From Undaria pinnatifida (Eukaryota > Sar > Phaeophyceae > Laminariales > Alariaceae), in the NCBI GenBank assembly GCA_012845835.1, contig JABAKD010000016.1, positions 1,854,359 to 1,918,358 on the forward strand: a DNA stretch of 64,000 bases. The letters run 5' to 3'. The notes beneath the pieces are model-generated. The model did not search any database. It worked only from the letters and a program-made list of their open reading frames with translations, and was not told the origin of the DNA. Position 1 is the first letter of the stretch. Every line of letters starts with the position of its first letter. This document shows positions 10,356 to 21,064 of this stretch, in pieces. The position numbers were made by a program, and so were the translations under genes.

Positions 10356-11186
10356 CTGTCTTGAAATGGCAAGGCAAGCCAAGGCATATCCTTGTGGTAC
10401 TTGAGGAAGGCAGCTTCCGTCCTATCCGAGCCTATCAAGACGACCTCGAACGCCTTCCCGGCCGCGCGCACCGAGTTGTAAGTCCTCACTAGCTGCGGGG
10501 TGAAGCCTCGGCACGGGCCACACCTGGAAGAGATGAGGGGGGCGGGGGGGGGGGGGGGGGGGGCACAAGCAACATCCTGTGAGCTTCTCGACAAGAGACC
10601 ATGTTTTTAAACAAACATCACATGCACCGATGTACCTGCCTGTGGTGCAACAGAGAGAAAAAAGGCTAACCACAAGTGCGTGGTCCCCATACAATGCCGG
10701 TGTGTTCGAGACTACAACACCGGCAGTATACCGGCCATAAGCACTGTTGGGGGTAAAACACTATCAATAGCATGCCGTCTTTCCATCGTGCAACGCGATT
10801 TTACCAGCACTATACAGAAAATAAGCACTAACAAACCAGCATTATAGTGAGACCCCCACCGCACTGAACAAAAAACAAGCTGCAAGCTGGTGGAAGAAGG
10901 GATGACAACGTCAGCGAAAAACAAGAAAACGACAAAAGTGGGACCGGGTACAATTCCAGGTAGTGCCAGCTGTTGAAATCCCTACGCGTGCTCCTCCTGC
11001 GAGGAGCACTCTCTGCCCCCACAGCAAGCCTCAGATATACTAGAATCTGGTGGCAGTGAGTTTGTTGGCGTACCAGCTGGCTGAGAAGTAGAGCGCCACG
11101 ACCTTGCCACGGAGAGCAGATGTGGGTACGTCGCTCCCTGCGTTGTCCTGCAGGGAAGGTCCCAGCAAAGACTCCACGGATGGCAT
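10356..11186 (-). CDS. nucleoredoxin/tryparedoxin-like thioredoxin-fold protein, first two exons
   Basis: Exon 1 is 11186-11074 and exon 2 is 10523-10356, joined by a GT-AG intron (donor GTACGC, acceptor CTCTTCCAG). The splice rebuilds a tryptophan codon and creates the active site SASWCGPCRGFTPQLV. Exon 1 encodes MPSVESLLGPSLQDN, then the LRGKVVALYFSASW strand typical of nucleoredoxins. Exon 2 continues with FEVVLIGSDRTEAAFLKYH and MPWLALPFQD, the family's conserved motif after the catalytic helix. It ends at a GTGGGT donor in phase 2. Members of this family reduce protein disulfides through the CxxC pair, usually in the cytosol or nucleus. About 94 residues are present where a full domain needs about 140; I could not find the C-terminal exons between 1 and 10355. 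Either a long repeat-filled intron separates them, they lie off the left edge, or the gene is broken. The start is the first ATG of the divergent gap shared with glutaredoxin. Confidence 0.85.
10694..10880. repeat. degenerate CCGGCACTATA-type terminal repeat remnant
   Basis: Contains several diverged copies of the sub-terminal words of the 7682-9457 element (CACCGGCAGTATACCGGCC, ACCAGCACTATA, CCAGCATTATAGTG). It probably represents an old related MITE inside the nucleoredoxin intron. Ends are not clear. Confidence 0.45.
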
Positions 11187-11503
11187 ATTCTCTCGTTTCT
11201 TCCTGGTCTACTTAATGCTGTGAGGTTCCTCGAGCTCTCTCCGTTGAAGGGTCGGGCGATAGCTCCCTGTGAGGCCTCAAGCGGGGACGATTTCAGACGG
11301 GTACAGAGGCAGTATTGCCTGTTGTTGTTAATGGTGGTGTTTCATGACCGAGGAGTCGGAAGACCAAGCAGCGAGCGCGAAAAGCGAGAGGCAGGTAGAA
11401 TAAGTACAAAAAGAAACCAATCAATGATTGGCTAGTTATTTTCTAGAACGTTACCCATTGGCGGGTATTATTGCGGTACATTTAGGAGTTACAAACCGTT
11501 GAC
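11187..11503. promoter_or_regulatory. shared divergent promoter region, nucleoredoxin-like / glutaredoxin
   Basis: Only 317 bases separate the two divergent ATG codons (minus at 11186, plus at 11504). No mobile element interrupts this gap although both genes' introns are full of them. That fits a constrained bidirectional promoter. No TATA box or named operator is recognisable by eye. Confidence 0.6.
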
Positions 11504-14500
11504 ATGGCGTTTATGCTCCGATCGATTCCTGCCGTATTGTCCCGTGTTACACCGCACTCGCCACCCTCACCTACCCCCTGCCGAACACAACTCAAACCTC
11601 GAGCCTCTACACCCTACTCAGCAACAACACATCAACCAGCCGAGCCCTCGCAGAAGAAACCCGCCACACACCAAGTCAAAATCGGGAACAAAAGAAGCAA
11701 GATGGGCGGCGAAGTCGAGTGAGTCTCAAGATTGTTGTTCGAGTACGTACCCCTCTCTCAAGCCTTATTTTGAGGCAATTGTGATGCAAGTCACAGGCAC
11801 TGACTGCTGGTGCTGTGCGTGGTTTCGAATTGACTTTGTTCCCCCCGAATAGTGCTGCGTGTGATGGTACGGCTGTTAGTGCTTGAGTAGGGTACGCCAC
11901 CGGTCCTTACAGTTCTTGCATGCTGCCTCTGCTTCCGATTGTACCGCTGTTGTAGTCCATGAGATCAGGTCTAGACGTGGCGGGGTTGTACTTCCGATGG
12001 TACGTACCATATACCGGTCTTTCCGAGAGGGGTAGTTGTATTCGATGTTCTGTGTCGTCTTCTCTATACCCCACTATTCCCCTATTCCCCGCTGGGAGCA
12101 GCGGCGGCACCTACTCTACAAGCAAACCTGACTGGTCAATAAACGTACAGAGTGTCATACCAGGTAGTCGATTTGCCCATTCGCACGAGTACGGTACAGT
12201 TACGAAGCACCTGGTACTTTTATGACTCAAAACGATATGCCGACAGCAACGAGAAGAAAATACTCCGACAGCTTGTTACGATTTACGATGACGGTACTAC
12301 TGTCTTGTAGATTCCCGTCGTAGTCGTAACCCTGGGTACGTATGTACCAGGTACCTGGTAGCCTGTAGCATACCTCTGGCACAGCAGTACGTATACAGCA
12401 GTGAGCGCCCGCACGTAGAAACGTCGATTTGGCGTCCAGGCTGAAGTCCTCTTTTTTTTCCAAGAAATCTAAACACGTCAGCTGTGAGTTCGATAAATTT
12501 ATGCTCGATACTGATCTTTGCAAGCTGCGTGATACGCCGGCCGCTCGTTTTTCCTGCGGATGTTGTGAAGGTGAACATCAACAGCACGTTGCAATTATGT
12601 TAGCTACTACACGTGGCCTCACCAGCATCACCAACATGATTTCTTGAATAATAGCTGATATTTTTTTTTGTTCGACTACAGTCAACCGTTTTCGGAGTTG
12701 CTTGTTTCTTGCCTTTGTATATCGCTGGTGATTAGCATCTCACGCTTGGACCATCCGCAACCGAAGCGTACTATCATGCATATACATGCCCTCTGCTACC
12801 AGAGTGTCCAGGCAACGTAGAGCACCTCTCCTTCGATGTGTTTCTTGGCCGTAAGCCGTAAGGGGGACATTTCTATATTTCCGTACTGTTTGTCAGATAC
12901 CTGGTACCGTACTTTATTTTTTATTAAAAAATGAAGAAAACGTGGTGGGCTGCTCGTTGAGTACGCTTGACTGCTGGAAAGCGTCGGCTTTTCGGCGCTT
13001 CTTATCCTGTGCCACGCTCCGGAGCGACCTCGTTTCTTAAATCCGGCGGGCGTCAATAACTGTTATTTCATAAATGGATTTTTATTTTCTTAATGTGCAA
13101 CGCTCCGGAGCGACCTCGTTTCTTAAATTCGGCGGGCGTCAATGACTGTTGTTTCATATCGTATGCCTGGTAGATTTTTTTTTCTTGTCGCCCGGTTTGA
13201 GCTGTGTTTCTTACACCTATTTTACTTTTTTTTTTCGCAACTTCAGGCTGAGTTTCTCTACAAAATACCTGGTAGTTCTTAAGTGCGGCCCAATGTGCAC
13301 AGGTATTTGGTCCTGCGAGTAGTCTATACTTCGTGTAGGACGAGGCAAGGGCGACGATATAATGTACCTGGTGTACCTGGGTACAGTTCAGGACACCTAA
13401 CAAGAATCAGGGCGCAGTAATAAGAAAGCCTGGCTGATATTTACGGGGCAAATAAGAAATCCGGGAGGCGTTTTACTAAAGGTAGGGTAGAAGGCGCCCC
13501 CTCCGAGATATGAAACCCAGCCCGGGTCTGTGAGGAAGTAGACTAAAAATGTTGAACAACAACTGCTACTCGAGTTATTTCCTTCTAAACTCGTTTTTCC
13601 ACCACATTCTCCCCCATTAGACCTGACATATTTCCCGGATTATGTCAGGAACCCCGATGAGGTACCCAGTATCCAATGCGACTTTTTCGGTATTGGAGTG
13701 ACTTGCAATGATCCTATACATTGCTCTCATCGTTGTTTTTAAGTGGTTGAGTTTTACAGGTTCTTGAATGTGAGAAATTCCTTTTTTTTCTTCTTTTTTC
13801 TGGGAAAGACGGTGAGAATCGAACCAGCGACCTCACTGTTCATAATCTCACACCCTGTCTGCGACGCCATTGTGAGGAAGTAGACTAAAAATGTTGAACA
13901 ACTGCTCCTCGAGTTATTTCCTTCTAAACTCGTTTTTCCACCACAGGTCTGTATTTCTGTTGATTGTTTGGTGTCCTGTACTGCGCTATACCGTTGTCGT
14001 TCAGCTCCCGAGTATACCGTACTACTGCTGTGCGCGTGTAGTTTCGAGAGCCGCGCTTGACGCTTGACTGTTGGCGACAGGTTCGAGTCCAGTGAACTTC
14101 TAATCATGGTGCAGCAGTACTGCACCTGTAATGATACCCGGTTTATGTGCAGCTCTGAACGTCCTTATGATACAACAGTACTGTGGCAGTAATGATGCCT
14201 GGCTGTACGCAGCTCCGGTAGTAACAGGCTGGCACGCTTGTGCAGCGGTATATCATATCTGGTGGTACATGTGTACTCGGCACATCCATGCGGGGTAGGT
14301 ATATGTCGTAGCTGATGCAACCTTGTCTGGAAGGCGTCTTGCGTCGTCGCTTTCAGGTTTCGCATGCCATGCCAAAATCGTACCTGATCCCTGATAGCTT
14401 GGTGTATGGGAAGACTTTGGTGGGGGAACTGGCAGATGAAAGATGAAAGGGAGTGTTTTTTTGTATTTTTTTGACGAAAACGACAACTGATTCAGTACTT

Positions 14501-15813
14501 TTCAAGGTTTTCTATTGAACCATGCATCAGTCTGAACGTCACAGACGCCCGCGCATCGTATCCTTTTCGGCAACGCGCTTATCCTTGGCCTGTCCTTTCG
14601 CACATCGCCTCGCGTTCCCTCGTCGGCAGTTACGTAAAGGAGCTGGTGGCTTCCAAGCCTCTTGTGGTCTTCTCTAAGTCATACTGCCCGTACTGTGCCA
14701 AGGCGAAGACGGCCCTCAAGGCTGTGGGAGCCAAGTACGAGGTGAGCCCGATTAGCGAAAAATACCTCACACGCCACTTCATGTCGAATCAAGTGCGCAC
14801 GCGGGTTCAACAGCGTGTTGTTACAGTGTCGTCTTGGTTCATAGGAACGCCTCTTCTTGGAGGGTATCTCATACAAAATATTAAAAAACAACCGAGATAT
14901 CCTGAATCATGGCGGTCACTACATTAGGCTGGTGACGGACTGGCTGCAAGACCCCCCGTCTCGATTAATTTGCTTCCCTCGAGCTGACAACCCGAGCTAC
15001 TCGCAAGGATCAAGGGCCCCCCAGCCGGGTTTTGGGTGTGCTTGGACACCGAACAGCTCTTGCGACAGTCTATCATTGTGATTTGTGGTATAAACCTAAT
15101 CCAGTCTTCCCCCATCCCGGACGATTGATACCCTTGATGATTTCTACTGTTAAAATGCAGCTCATCGAGCTGGACCAGGTGGGCAACGGTAGCGCAATCC
15201 AGGACGCCCTCCAGGAGATCACCGGTCAACGATCGGTCCCGAACGTCTTCATCGGCGGAACGGTAAGCGACCTCTGGAAGGCAATACTTTTTAATGGTTC
15301 ATGAATTCAGAGGTTATGCAAACAACAGAGTTCATGATTCCCAGGAGGTTTTGCTCTCTGCGGCCTTCTGGGCATGCCCCGCTACGAGTGCCGTGTTTTT
15401 TGTAGTGAGCATCCAAGGTGCCCGTTGGGGGTGTGGTTGGCTTGAAACCCCGGGGTTGTCGCAAGTAAAAAAGAGGGAACAATTTTAGAATCAGGTGCAA
15501 CATACAGTAGCTGTTGGCAGCTAAAGCCCAAACACAACAACAAAAAAAAGCCACCGCGCAACTAAAAGATCAAATGAACACCGACCAGCCCAAACAAGTT
15601 CGAAGCTTATGTCCAAAAATATTTATTTCCGCCATGATTGCTGTTTCTACCAGAAGCTACTTGCTAACCCATAATTGTCTCTGAACGGTTTTCCGTTTTT
15701 TTCCGCGCTTCTTGTTTTCTCCACCGCAGTCTATTGGCGGAGGAGACGACACGGCCAAGCTGCATAAGTCGGGGGAATTGTTGACCAAAGTCACGGCGGC
15801 TGGCGCGCTTTAA
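11504..15813 (+). CDS. GRX: dithiol glutaredoxin (CPYC), four exons
   Basis: Exons: 11504-11718, 14630-14741, 15161-15262, 15730-15813; all introns GT-AG with matching phases, giving 170 residues. The core has FSKSYCPYCAKAKTALKAVG (active-site CPYC), LIELDQVGNGSAIQDALQEI, TGQRSVPNVFIGG (TVP-type glutathione-binding cis-proline) and SIGGGDDTAKLHKSGELL (GG and DD contacts), then TAA. Class I glutaredoxins reduce protein and glutathione mixed disulfides using glutathione. From the in-frame methionine at 11702 (MGGEVDYVKELV) the protein is 104 residues, the usual family length. From 11504 it gains 66 residues that are Arg/Ser/Pro-rich with one acidic residue, as in a mitochondrial or plastid presequence. 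The first exon is assigned by phase and sense (GA plus T makes the Asp of VDYVKEL); it is less certain than the other three. Intron 1 is 2.9 kb and holds repeats. Confidence 0.93.
12475..12550 (+). mobile_element. terminal fragment of MITE family A
   Basis: CACGTCAGCTGTGAGTTCGA, then GATACTGATCTTTGCAAGCT and GCGTGATACGCCGGCCGCTC, match the family A left end. Located in glutaredoxin intron 1. Confidence 0.75.
13008..13160. repeat. two-copy direct repeat, period 87 bp
   Basis: CGCTCCGGAGCGACCTCGTT through GGCGGGCGTCAATRACTGTT and TTTCATA occurs at about 13014 and about 13101. The first ten bases are palindromic. In glutaredoxin intron 1. Confidence 0.8.
13527..13946. repeat. direct repeat pair 344 bp apart flanking a tRNA-like retroposon
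   Basis: GTGAGGAAGTAGACTAAAAA through TCGAGTTATTTCCTTCTAAA and TTTTTCCACCACA occurs at 13529-13604 and again at 13873-13946. Between them is a minus-strand tRNA-like sequence with an A-rich tail. The arrangement resembles a duplicated segment, or two copies of one element with an insertion beside them. Confidence 0.75.
13780..13868 (-). mobile_element. tRNA-like SINE or tRNA pseudogene
   Basis: On the minus strand TGGCGTCGCAGACAGG (A-box-like) is followed 40 bases later by CTGGTTCGATTCTCACC, which contains a near-consensus B box. An A/G-rich tail (about 13785-13800) comes next. No complete cloverleaf can be folded by eye, so this is not called as a functional tRNA. Confidence 0.45.
15405..15590. 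repeat. dispersed repeat family F
   Basis: GGGGGTGTGGTTGGCTTGAA, then CCCCGGGGTTGTCGCAAGT and ACACCGACCAGCCCAAAC, match copies at 28640-28960 and 29250-29430. In glutaredoxin intron 3. No ends are defined. Confidence 0.65.
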
Positions 15814-15889
15814 GGGCCTGCCCTGCTATCGGACCCTCGGGTCGGGGGGAGGGAGGGCAGCGGTGATCTGCATGTGCACAATAACTAAA

Positions 15890-16060
15890 TAGAGTACGAC
15901 GAGGATTATATAGGATGACATCTTTTCGTAGGAGGACTTTTGTTCCGCACAGGTTGTTTTTTTACGAACGTGTGTACAGGAAGAATATGCTTTTCGACGA
16001 GGATTATATAGGATTGTGGTGTGTCATAGGAAGGGTTTGTTTCGCACAGTTTTTTTTTCA
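15890..16060. repeat. two-copy direct repeat downstream of glutaredoxin
   Basis: CGACGAGGATTATATAGGAT occurs at 15897 and 15997 followed by related AGGAAGG/GTTCCGCACAG text. It starts about 85 bases past the glutaredoxin stop, so it may lie in the 3' untranslated region. Confidence 0.7.
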
Positions 16061-16904
16061 AGCTCTAGTCTGCTATCGGGGTATGATACTGTTTCTTGTA
16101 GCGCGGAGTCCGCACGGAGTAGTATTTTCATTCCGTAGAACCGAATAGACGCATGAGATGCTTCGCCGTTTGCGCGGCTTCGAGGCGCTCGGGCTCTTCA
16201 CGAGCGTAGTAAAGTTTCTGCCCTGTATTAAAAAAGTGTTTAGCAGGCTTTTCCGGCGGTGGTTGCGGGGGGGGGGGCGGGGGGGGGACGGTGGCATTGT
16301 TGATACAGCAGTACTTTAATGTTAGCAGTAGTATACTGCGGTTTTCGCCCGGTTTTGTAGTCGGACAAGCGTGTTTTCGCGAGTATGGTGTGCGGTTTTG
16401 CTGCAGCGTGCGAGCGCGATGTTGAGAACCTAGGGAGGGCACGAGTTTTTTTGCGATGGCTGCGGCCATGGCTCGTGCTAGGGCACGCTTAGCGAGAGCG
16501 ATAGGCTGAGGGTGTGGCTGGCTGCTGTTGGCGTAACTAGCTGGTCGAGGTGGAGAAAAAAAAAAGACACGAAACTCAATGGCATATATACCTTCACGCA
16601 ATGGATATTGGTTGTCGGACGAAAACATACGCGTTCTCCGGTGGAAAGTTCTGCGAACATTACCCAGGGTTTCCAATGTATGTTTTCTTCATGTTTTTCA
16701 CAGCGATGGCTGTGGTTATTCCATCAGGTACTCCAATGATTGACAACCGTTCAGGTTGTAGTTCAAACAACGGTCGATCGTAGATCAACGATGGGCAATT
16801 GATTGTGGATCAACGATGGGCAATTGGTTGTGAATCGAGACGTGAGATACATCCAGTCGCAATCTCAGATCCTATTTTACACGACGATTCTAACGACGTC
16901 AGCT

Positions 16905-17318
16905 GTGAGTTCGACGAATTTAGGGTCGATACTCATCTTTGCAAGCTGCGCACTACATCGATCGCTCGTTTTACATAATAGTGTTAGCATCACTACAACA
17001 GTGGTGAAGTATTTCATTTATCACTAATCTCTTATTCAGTATGTCCGTCCACTCTTGTCTTGGTGAAGTTCTGTTACACTATTTCTCTGGGTGGGAAGTT
17101 CTGCTGGTGGTGTGAGTTCGACGAATTTAGGGTCGATACTCATCTTTGCAAGCTGCGCACTACATCGATCGCTCGTTTTACATAATAGTGTTAGCATCAC
17201 TACAGCAGTGGTGAAGTATTTCATTTATCACTAATCTCTTATTCAGTATCTCCGTCCACTCTTGTCTTGGTGAAGTTCTGTTACACTATTTCTCTGGGTG
17301 GGAAGTTCTGCTGGTGGG
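16905..17318 (+). repeat. near-perfect tandem duplication, period 207 bp, with MITE A end
   Basis: Two adjacent copies starting at GTGAGTTCGACGAATTTAGG (16905 and 17112) differ at only a few bases (for example ACAACAGTGG versus ACAGCAGTGG). Each contains the family A left end (CTCATCTTTGCAAGCTGCGC). The high identity implies a recent duplication. Confidence 0.9.
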
Positions 17319-18414
17319 CGGATGATGTGGTTAGGGTTGGTTTTGTACCAGTTATTCTTGTGTGCAAACAATGGGGTACCTTCCCACTCTAGGTGAAGTT
17401 ATGGTAAATTATTAAACCCTTACTGCCGTATTTATAAAGTTCTTATTTCCCCATTCGCCGGAGGATTTAAATAATATATATATAAAGTTCTTATGTTGTT
17501 TTATTCTCTACAAGTTCGGAGGGAAAGTCATCATCAATCAATCGTCGTTGAGATTCGATCGCAAAAGCGTAGCGATATGCAAGAAGATAAGATTCCACCC
17601 CGAAAGTCATTCAAGTCTGCACGGGCGGCCGCCGCACACACGGCAGTCGCTTTCCCTTCTATGCGCGAAAGAAATACCCGAGATACCTACCTCGGGTACA
17701 ACACGCTAGAGACAAGTTTAGCCGAATTGTGTTACGGCCGATATAGGTAACATATGTCGAAGTTGTTCCGTCAGTGTGTAAGGCCTCCTGCGACGGCCGC
17801 CACGTCGGCGGCCCCGCCCATATTCTGATCGCCTTGGCTGTCCTCCATCACTGTTGGTGTGGTTGCGGGTCTTGTTGTGCTTTTGACACTTCCGTGCCTA
17901 TACCCTACCAGTTCCTCTGTGACTGCATACGATGTGCAGTCTGTGGAGGTTCAATCTCCGCCCTCCAACGCGGTTGGTTGTTGCAAGAACAAACACACGC
18001 CATCAAGGAGAATGACATATCTGCTGCACTAGGGCCCGATTCGTGACATACCCACACAACAAACTAACCGCGGCTATCTTAATAGAAGACAGGCGTATCA
18101 TATATTTTATTTAATTCTCGTTTTTCTTGTACCTGTTGTGGTGGTGCGCGCAACCGCGCGGCGCACTGCAGCCGACGGCAAGCAAACAGTGGTCAGCGTG
18201 ACACAAGAGATAATTACTTTCGTCGTTTCTTGTGCTCCCAACTTCCACTGACTTGCTTGGTTGGTGTCTTGGTGATACAAGTACACTCTCTTGATGGCGG
18301 GGGTGACAAACCTGGAAAAAACAACCTTTACGTTCACATTCATTCACATCCATTAATTCACGTTAGCAATTCACATTCACACCTGCAAATGACGCATGCT
18401 ACAATCTAGAGGTG
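17319..18414. other. intergenic stretch, no gene assigned
   Basis: A fragment of the family G tail (CCCCATTCGCCGGAGGATTT, about 17450) is visible. Open frames at 17493-17750 and 17774-18046 on the plus strand show no domain. One short hydrophobic run at about 17826-17890 in a different frame is not supported by start or splice signals. Confidence 0.45.
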
Positions 18415-18645
18415 AACCGCTTTTTTTCTGAGGTTCCCCAATTTGGGAGCTTAAGACCTCTCCGAAAAACTGATTTTTGGAGGGAAAGCTAAACTGCTAC
18501 CGGATGAAAAATCCCATGGCCTAGGCACAAAACGGTAATCATGCAAAAGAAAAAAAGCTTTATTTCCGACGATTTTGGATCAAGGAGCCCCGTCATTCAG
18601 ACATTTTTGACGAAAAGTGCTACCTTTATCGTAGCACGCCTCAAA
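18415..18645 (+). mobile_element. MITE family B copy (CTACGATAG ends)
   Basis: Carries the family landmarks in order: TCTGAGGTTCCCCAATTTGG, TTAAGACCTCTCCGAAAAAC, GATGAAAAATCCCATGGCCT, TTTCCGACGATTTTGGATCA, AGGAGCCCCGTCATTCAG, TTATCGTAGCACGCC. The left terminal repeat is worn. Confidence 0.8.
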
Positions 18646-19609
18646 TACAACAACACACACTTACGTACACACGGTAGGCACCGGCCGCGGCATGTCGCAC
18701 GCCAAGGCCTTCGGACAGGCACAATGCGAGAGCGTTAGACAACTGTCCGCAAATGGCACGTTTCCCATTTGCAGGGGTCGTACAGCGGACAAAAATAAAT
18801 GAGCGACTTACCCGCCGGGTGGTGCTCGGGACGAGGGTCGGTGGGAAGAACCCGGGACCGGATGGACAAGAACATACATGGGCCCGATGCCTGGCGGACG
18901 ACACCGCGGTGTTCAAAGTCAAATAAAGGATGGATGGAAACCCTCCCGTTGTTAATCGGGGTAGATACGGTGCTATGATCCACGGCAGCTACGAAGGTTG
19001 ACAGGCTGGCAAGTAGATCTGGCTTCGGGAGCCAAACGAGGACGCCAAAAGAAGGGCGGCAAGGAGAAGGCAGTGGGGGGGAGGGGGGGAGCCGTACTGA
19101 TACCGCTTTCGACGAAATCAGAAAACAACTGGATGTCGTGTAACACGGCACCGGTGTGCCTAATGGAATATGTGCCATCTATTTGCTGCCTCCGCGTATT
19201 CGACTTCGAATTCGAGATTATTAGACTATGTTGTTTGTTTCCTTTGTTTGGCTTGGTTTTTGCTCTGTTGTCTTGCTTTTCCCTTGGAGACGCGGCTGCG
19301 GCAACACTGAAATCTGAGGGCGCTGTCAACCGGAATAGGAAGGAGGGGGCAGGGGCCGTGTGGCCATCTTCCCGGCTCGTCTAAGTAGCATATCGATGGC
19401 GATGAAAAACTGCGCTGCTCTAGTGCTTCCCCTCTGAGGTACGACTACAACTCGCTTGTTTTCGGTTGGCCTTATTTCTCTTTCTTTCGCTACTAATTTC
19501 TTGCTGGCTCCCTCTTTTTCTTCCCTTAATTATTTGTGCTGTGTTGGTAGTGACGCATCAGACTCTTCCACACACCCTACGTGGTACATAATAACTACTA
19601 CAGAGTAGT
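18646..19609. other. intergenic stretch, no gene assigned
   Basis: GC-rich minus-strand frames at 18735-19178 and 18973-19329 and a plus frame at 18998-19384 overlap each other. None shows a domain or paired splice sites. I cannot support a gene here. Confidence 0.4.
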
Positions 19610-19890
19610 CGATACATAATAAACTGGTGCATCCCACAAGCCGTCAGATTTTGTCCCCCTCAAAAACGGATTTTATAGTTCCGTGCGCAGATTGATTAAA
19701 ATCACCCTGTTGACCCTTGTACAAGCTAGTTCTGAGTAGAGTCGCCGACCTATTATTATATCCTTAATGACACACACAGTAATACGCGCGATCGAAGCAT
19801 CACACACAGCTTGCAAAGACGAGTTTCGACGAAATCTTCGATCTCACAGCTGGGGTGTGTGTTAATTATTTACGAAGTACCTGGTATAAT
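19610..19890 (-). mobile_element. half copy of MITE family A
   Basis: Conserved blocks CAGATTTTGTCCCCCTCAAA, GTCGCCGACCTATTATTATA, TACGCGCGATCGAAGCATC and TTCGATCTCACAGCTGG in the same order as the right arm of the 9530-10140 element. The left arm is missing. Confidence 0.8.
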
Positions 19891-20954
19891 AATAAGAGAG
19901 AGAGGACATCCACGAGAGAGGGCCTATTATTTTTTGTCTTGTTTCCCTGTGCGTCTTTGCGCATTGTTTGTCTATGCTTCATTCCAGGAGTCCACCCGGT
20001 GTTCTATTAATAGTGATTATGCTGTTGGGTAGAAATGACGAATTTAATGCGAAGACAACACAAACAACTCGCGCGTCACACCACGCGCTACACATCGCAC
20101 ATCACACATGCTTCGCGTCGACGGCTGATGACAATGCGTTTCGTCGCCGTTTAGGGAACAATACAACAGGCAGTAGTATGTTGTTACCCAAAAATAAGGG
20201 CACTTTTCCACCCTCGTGTGCCCAAATCTCCGTGTCCTCGTGTAGGACGACCGGAATCTCCCGACAAGATCAAACCGAAGAACGATATGGAGCTCTTTTT
20301 TTCTGCTTCCCACTAAGTTTAACGCACTCAGTGGGCGAAAGTGACAGTATACTCACCAGAGCGAGAGCTACTACAACAACAACAGTAGTATTATTTACTT
20401 GCGCACTGGTTCGTTCAACCGTCTTGTTGTATGTGCGGGACAAGAACCCGTACTGCACGACGCGTAATAGATGTTTGTTGCCGCGTATAACATGTGCCAC
20501 AAGAATCTGGTACAATCAATAGCAGTGAGTCTCTACATATAGTCTACGTAGCGTGGAACGCGTGTAACGTATAACGTGCGCGTAACGCATAACGCATACA
20601 GGAAAAACCGTTGCTGTTACGGAAGGAGGCGATATTATTTCAGGGCTTGCTACTTCAAACGGAGGCCTGTGCCACTTTGTTTGCGCGAGTGGATCTATTG
20701 CACCTCGTAACGGACTCGTTTGTTGCGCTACGCCAACAAGAGCGGTACAAGAGCGCTCGTGTTATTAATAGTGCACCGCAGGGAAAATGGGGTGCACCCC
20801 CAATCGTTGACCGTAGCTCGCCGTGACGTGTAACGGTCGTGCAACGAAACGGTACAATTTTTGCCGCATTTCTGTTGTCTTTTTTGCTTTTTCCTTGCCA
20901 GTTCTGCTCTGCTCTGACCTACTGCTGTCGAGCCTTCCTGTTACCTCCGTAACC

Positions 20955-21064
20955 ATGAGAGGGGCGCTGCTGGCCCTAGGGCTGTGCGCTTGCGAACTCC
21001 GAATTGGTACCTCCTTCGTAGGTCCCGCACAGCTTCGCTCGCAACCGGCATCACGCGCCAACAG
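20955..21064 (+). CDS. possible first exon of a plastid-targeted protein
   Basis: An ATG in good context (AACCATGAG) opens 36 codons plus two bases ending at CAACAG before a GTGAAG donor. The peptide starts MRGALLALGLCACELR, a short hydrophobic signal-like core, then SFVGPAQLRSQPASRANR, a Ser/Arg-rich stretch. The FVGP word also follows the hydrophobic core in the POR protein of this window. A signal peptide followed by an aromatic-led transit peptide is the known import signal of stramenopile plastids. A following exon could not be fixed: an open segment ending EPQDLVEKLF before GTAGGG at about 21683 is one weak candidate. A long minus-strand open frame overlaps and is taken as chance. Confidence 0.35.

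Noticed and set aside
14055-14105. Plus-strand tRNA gene
   Set aside because: A good B-box word (GGTTCGAGTCC at 14080) is present, but there is no A box or acceptor stem at the right distance.
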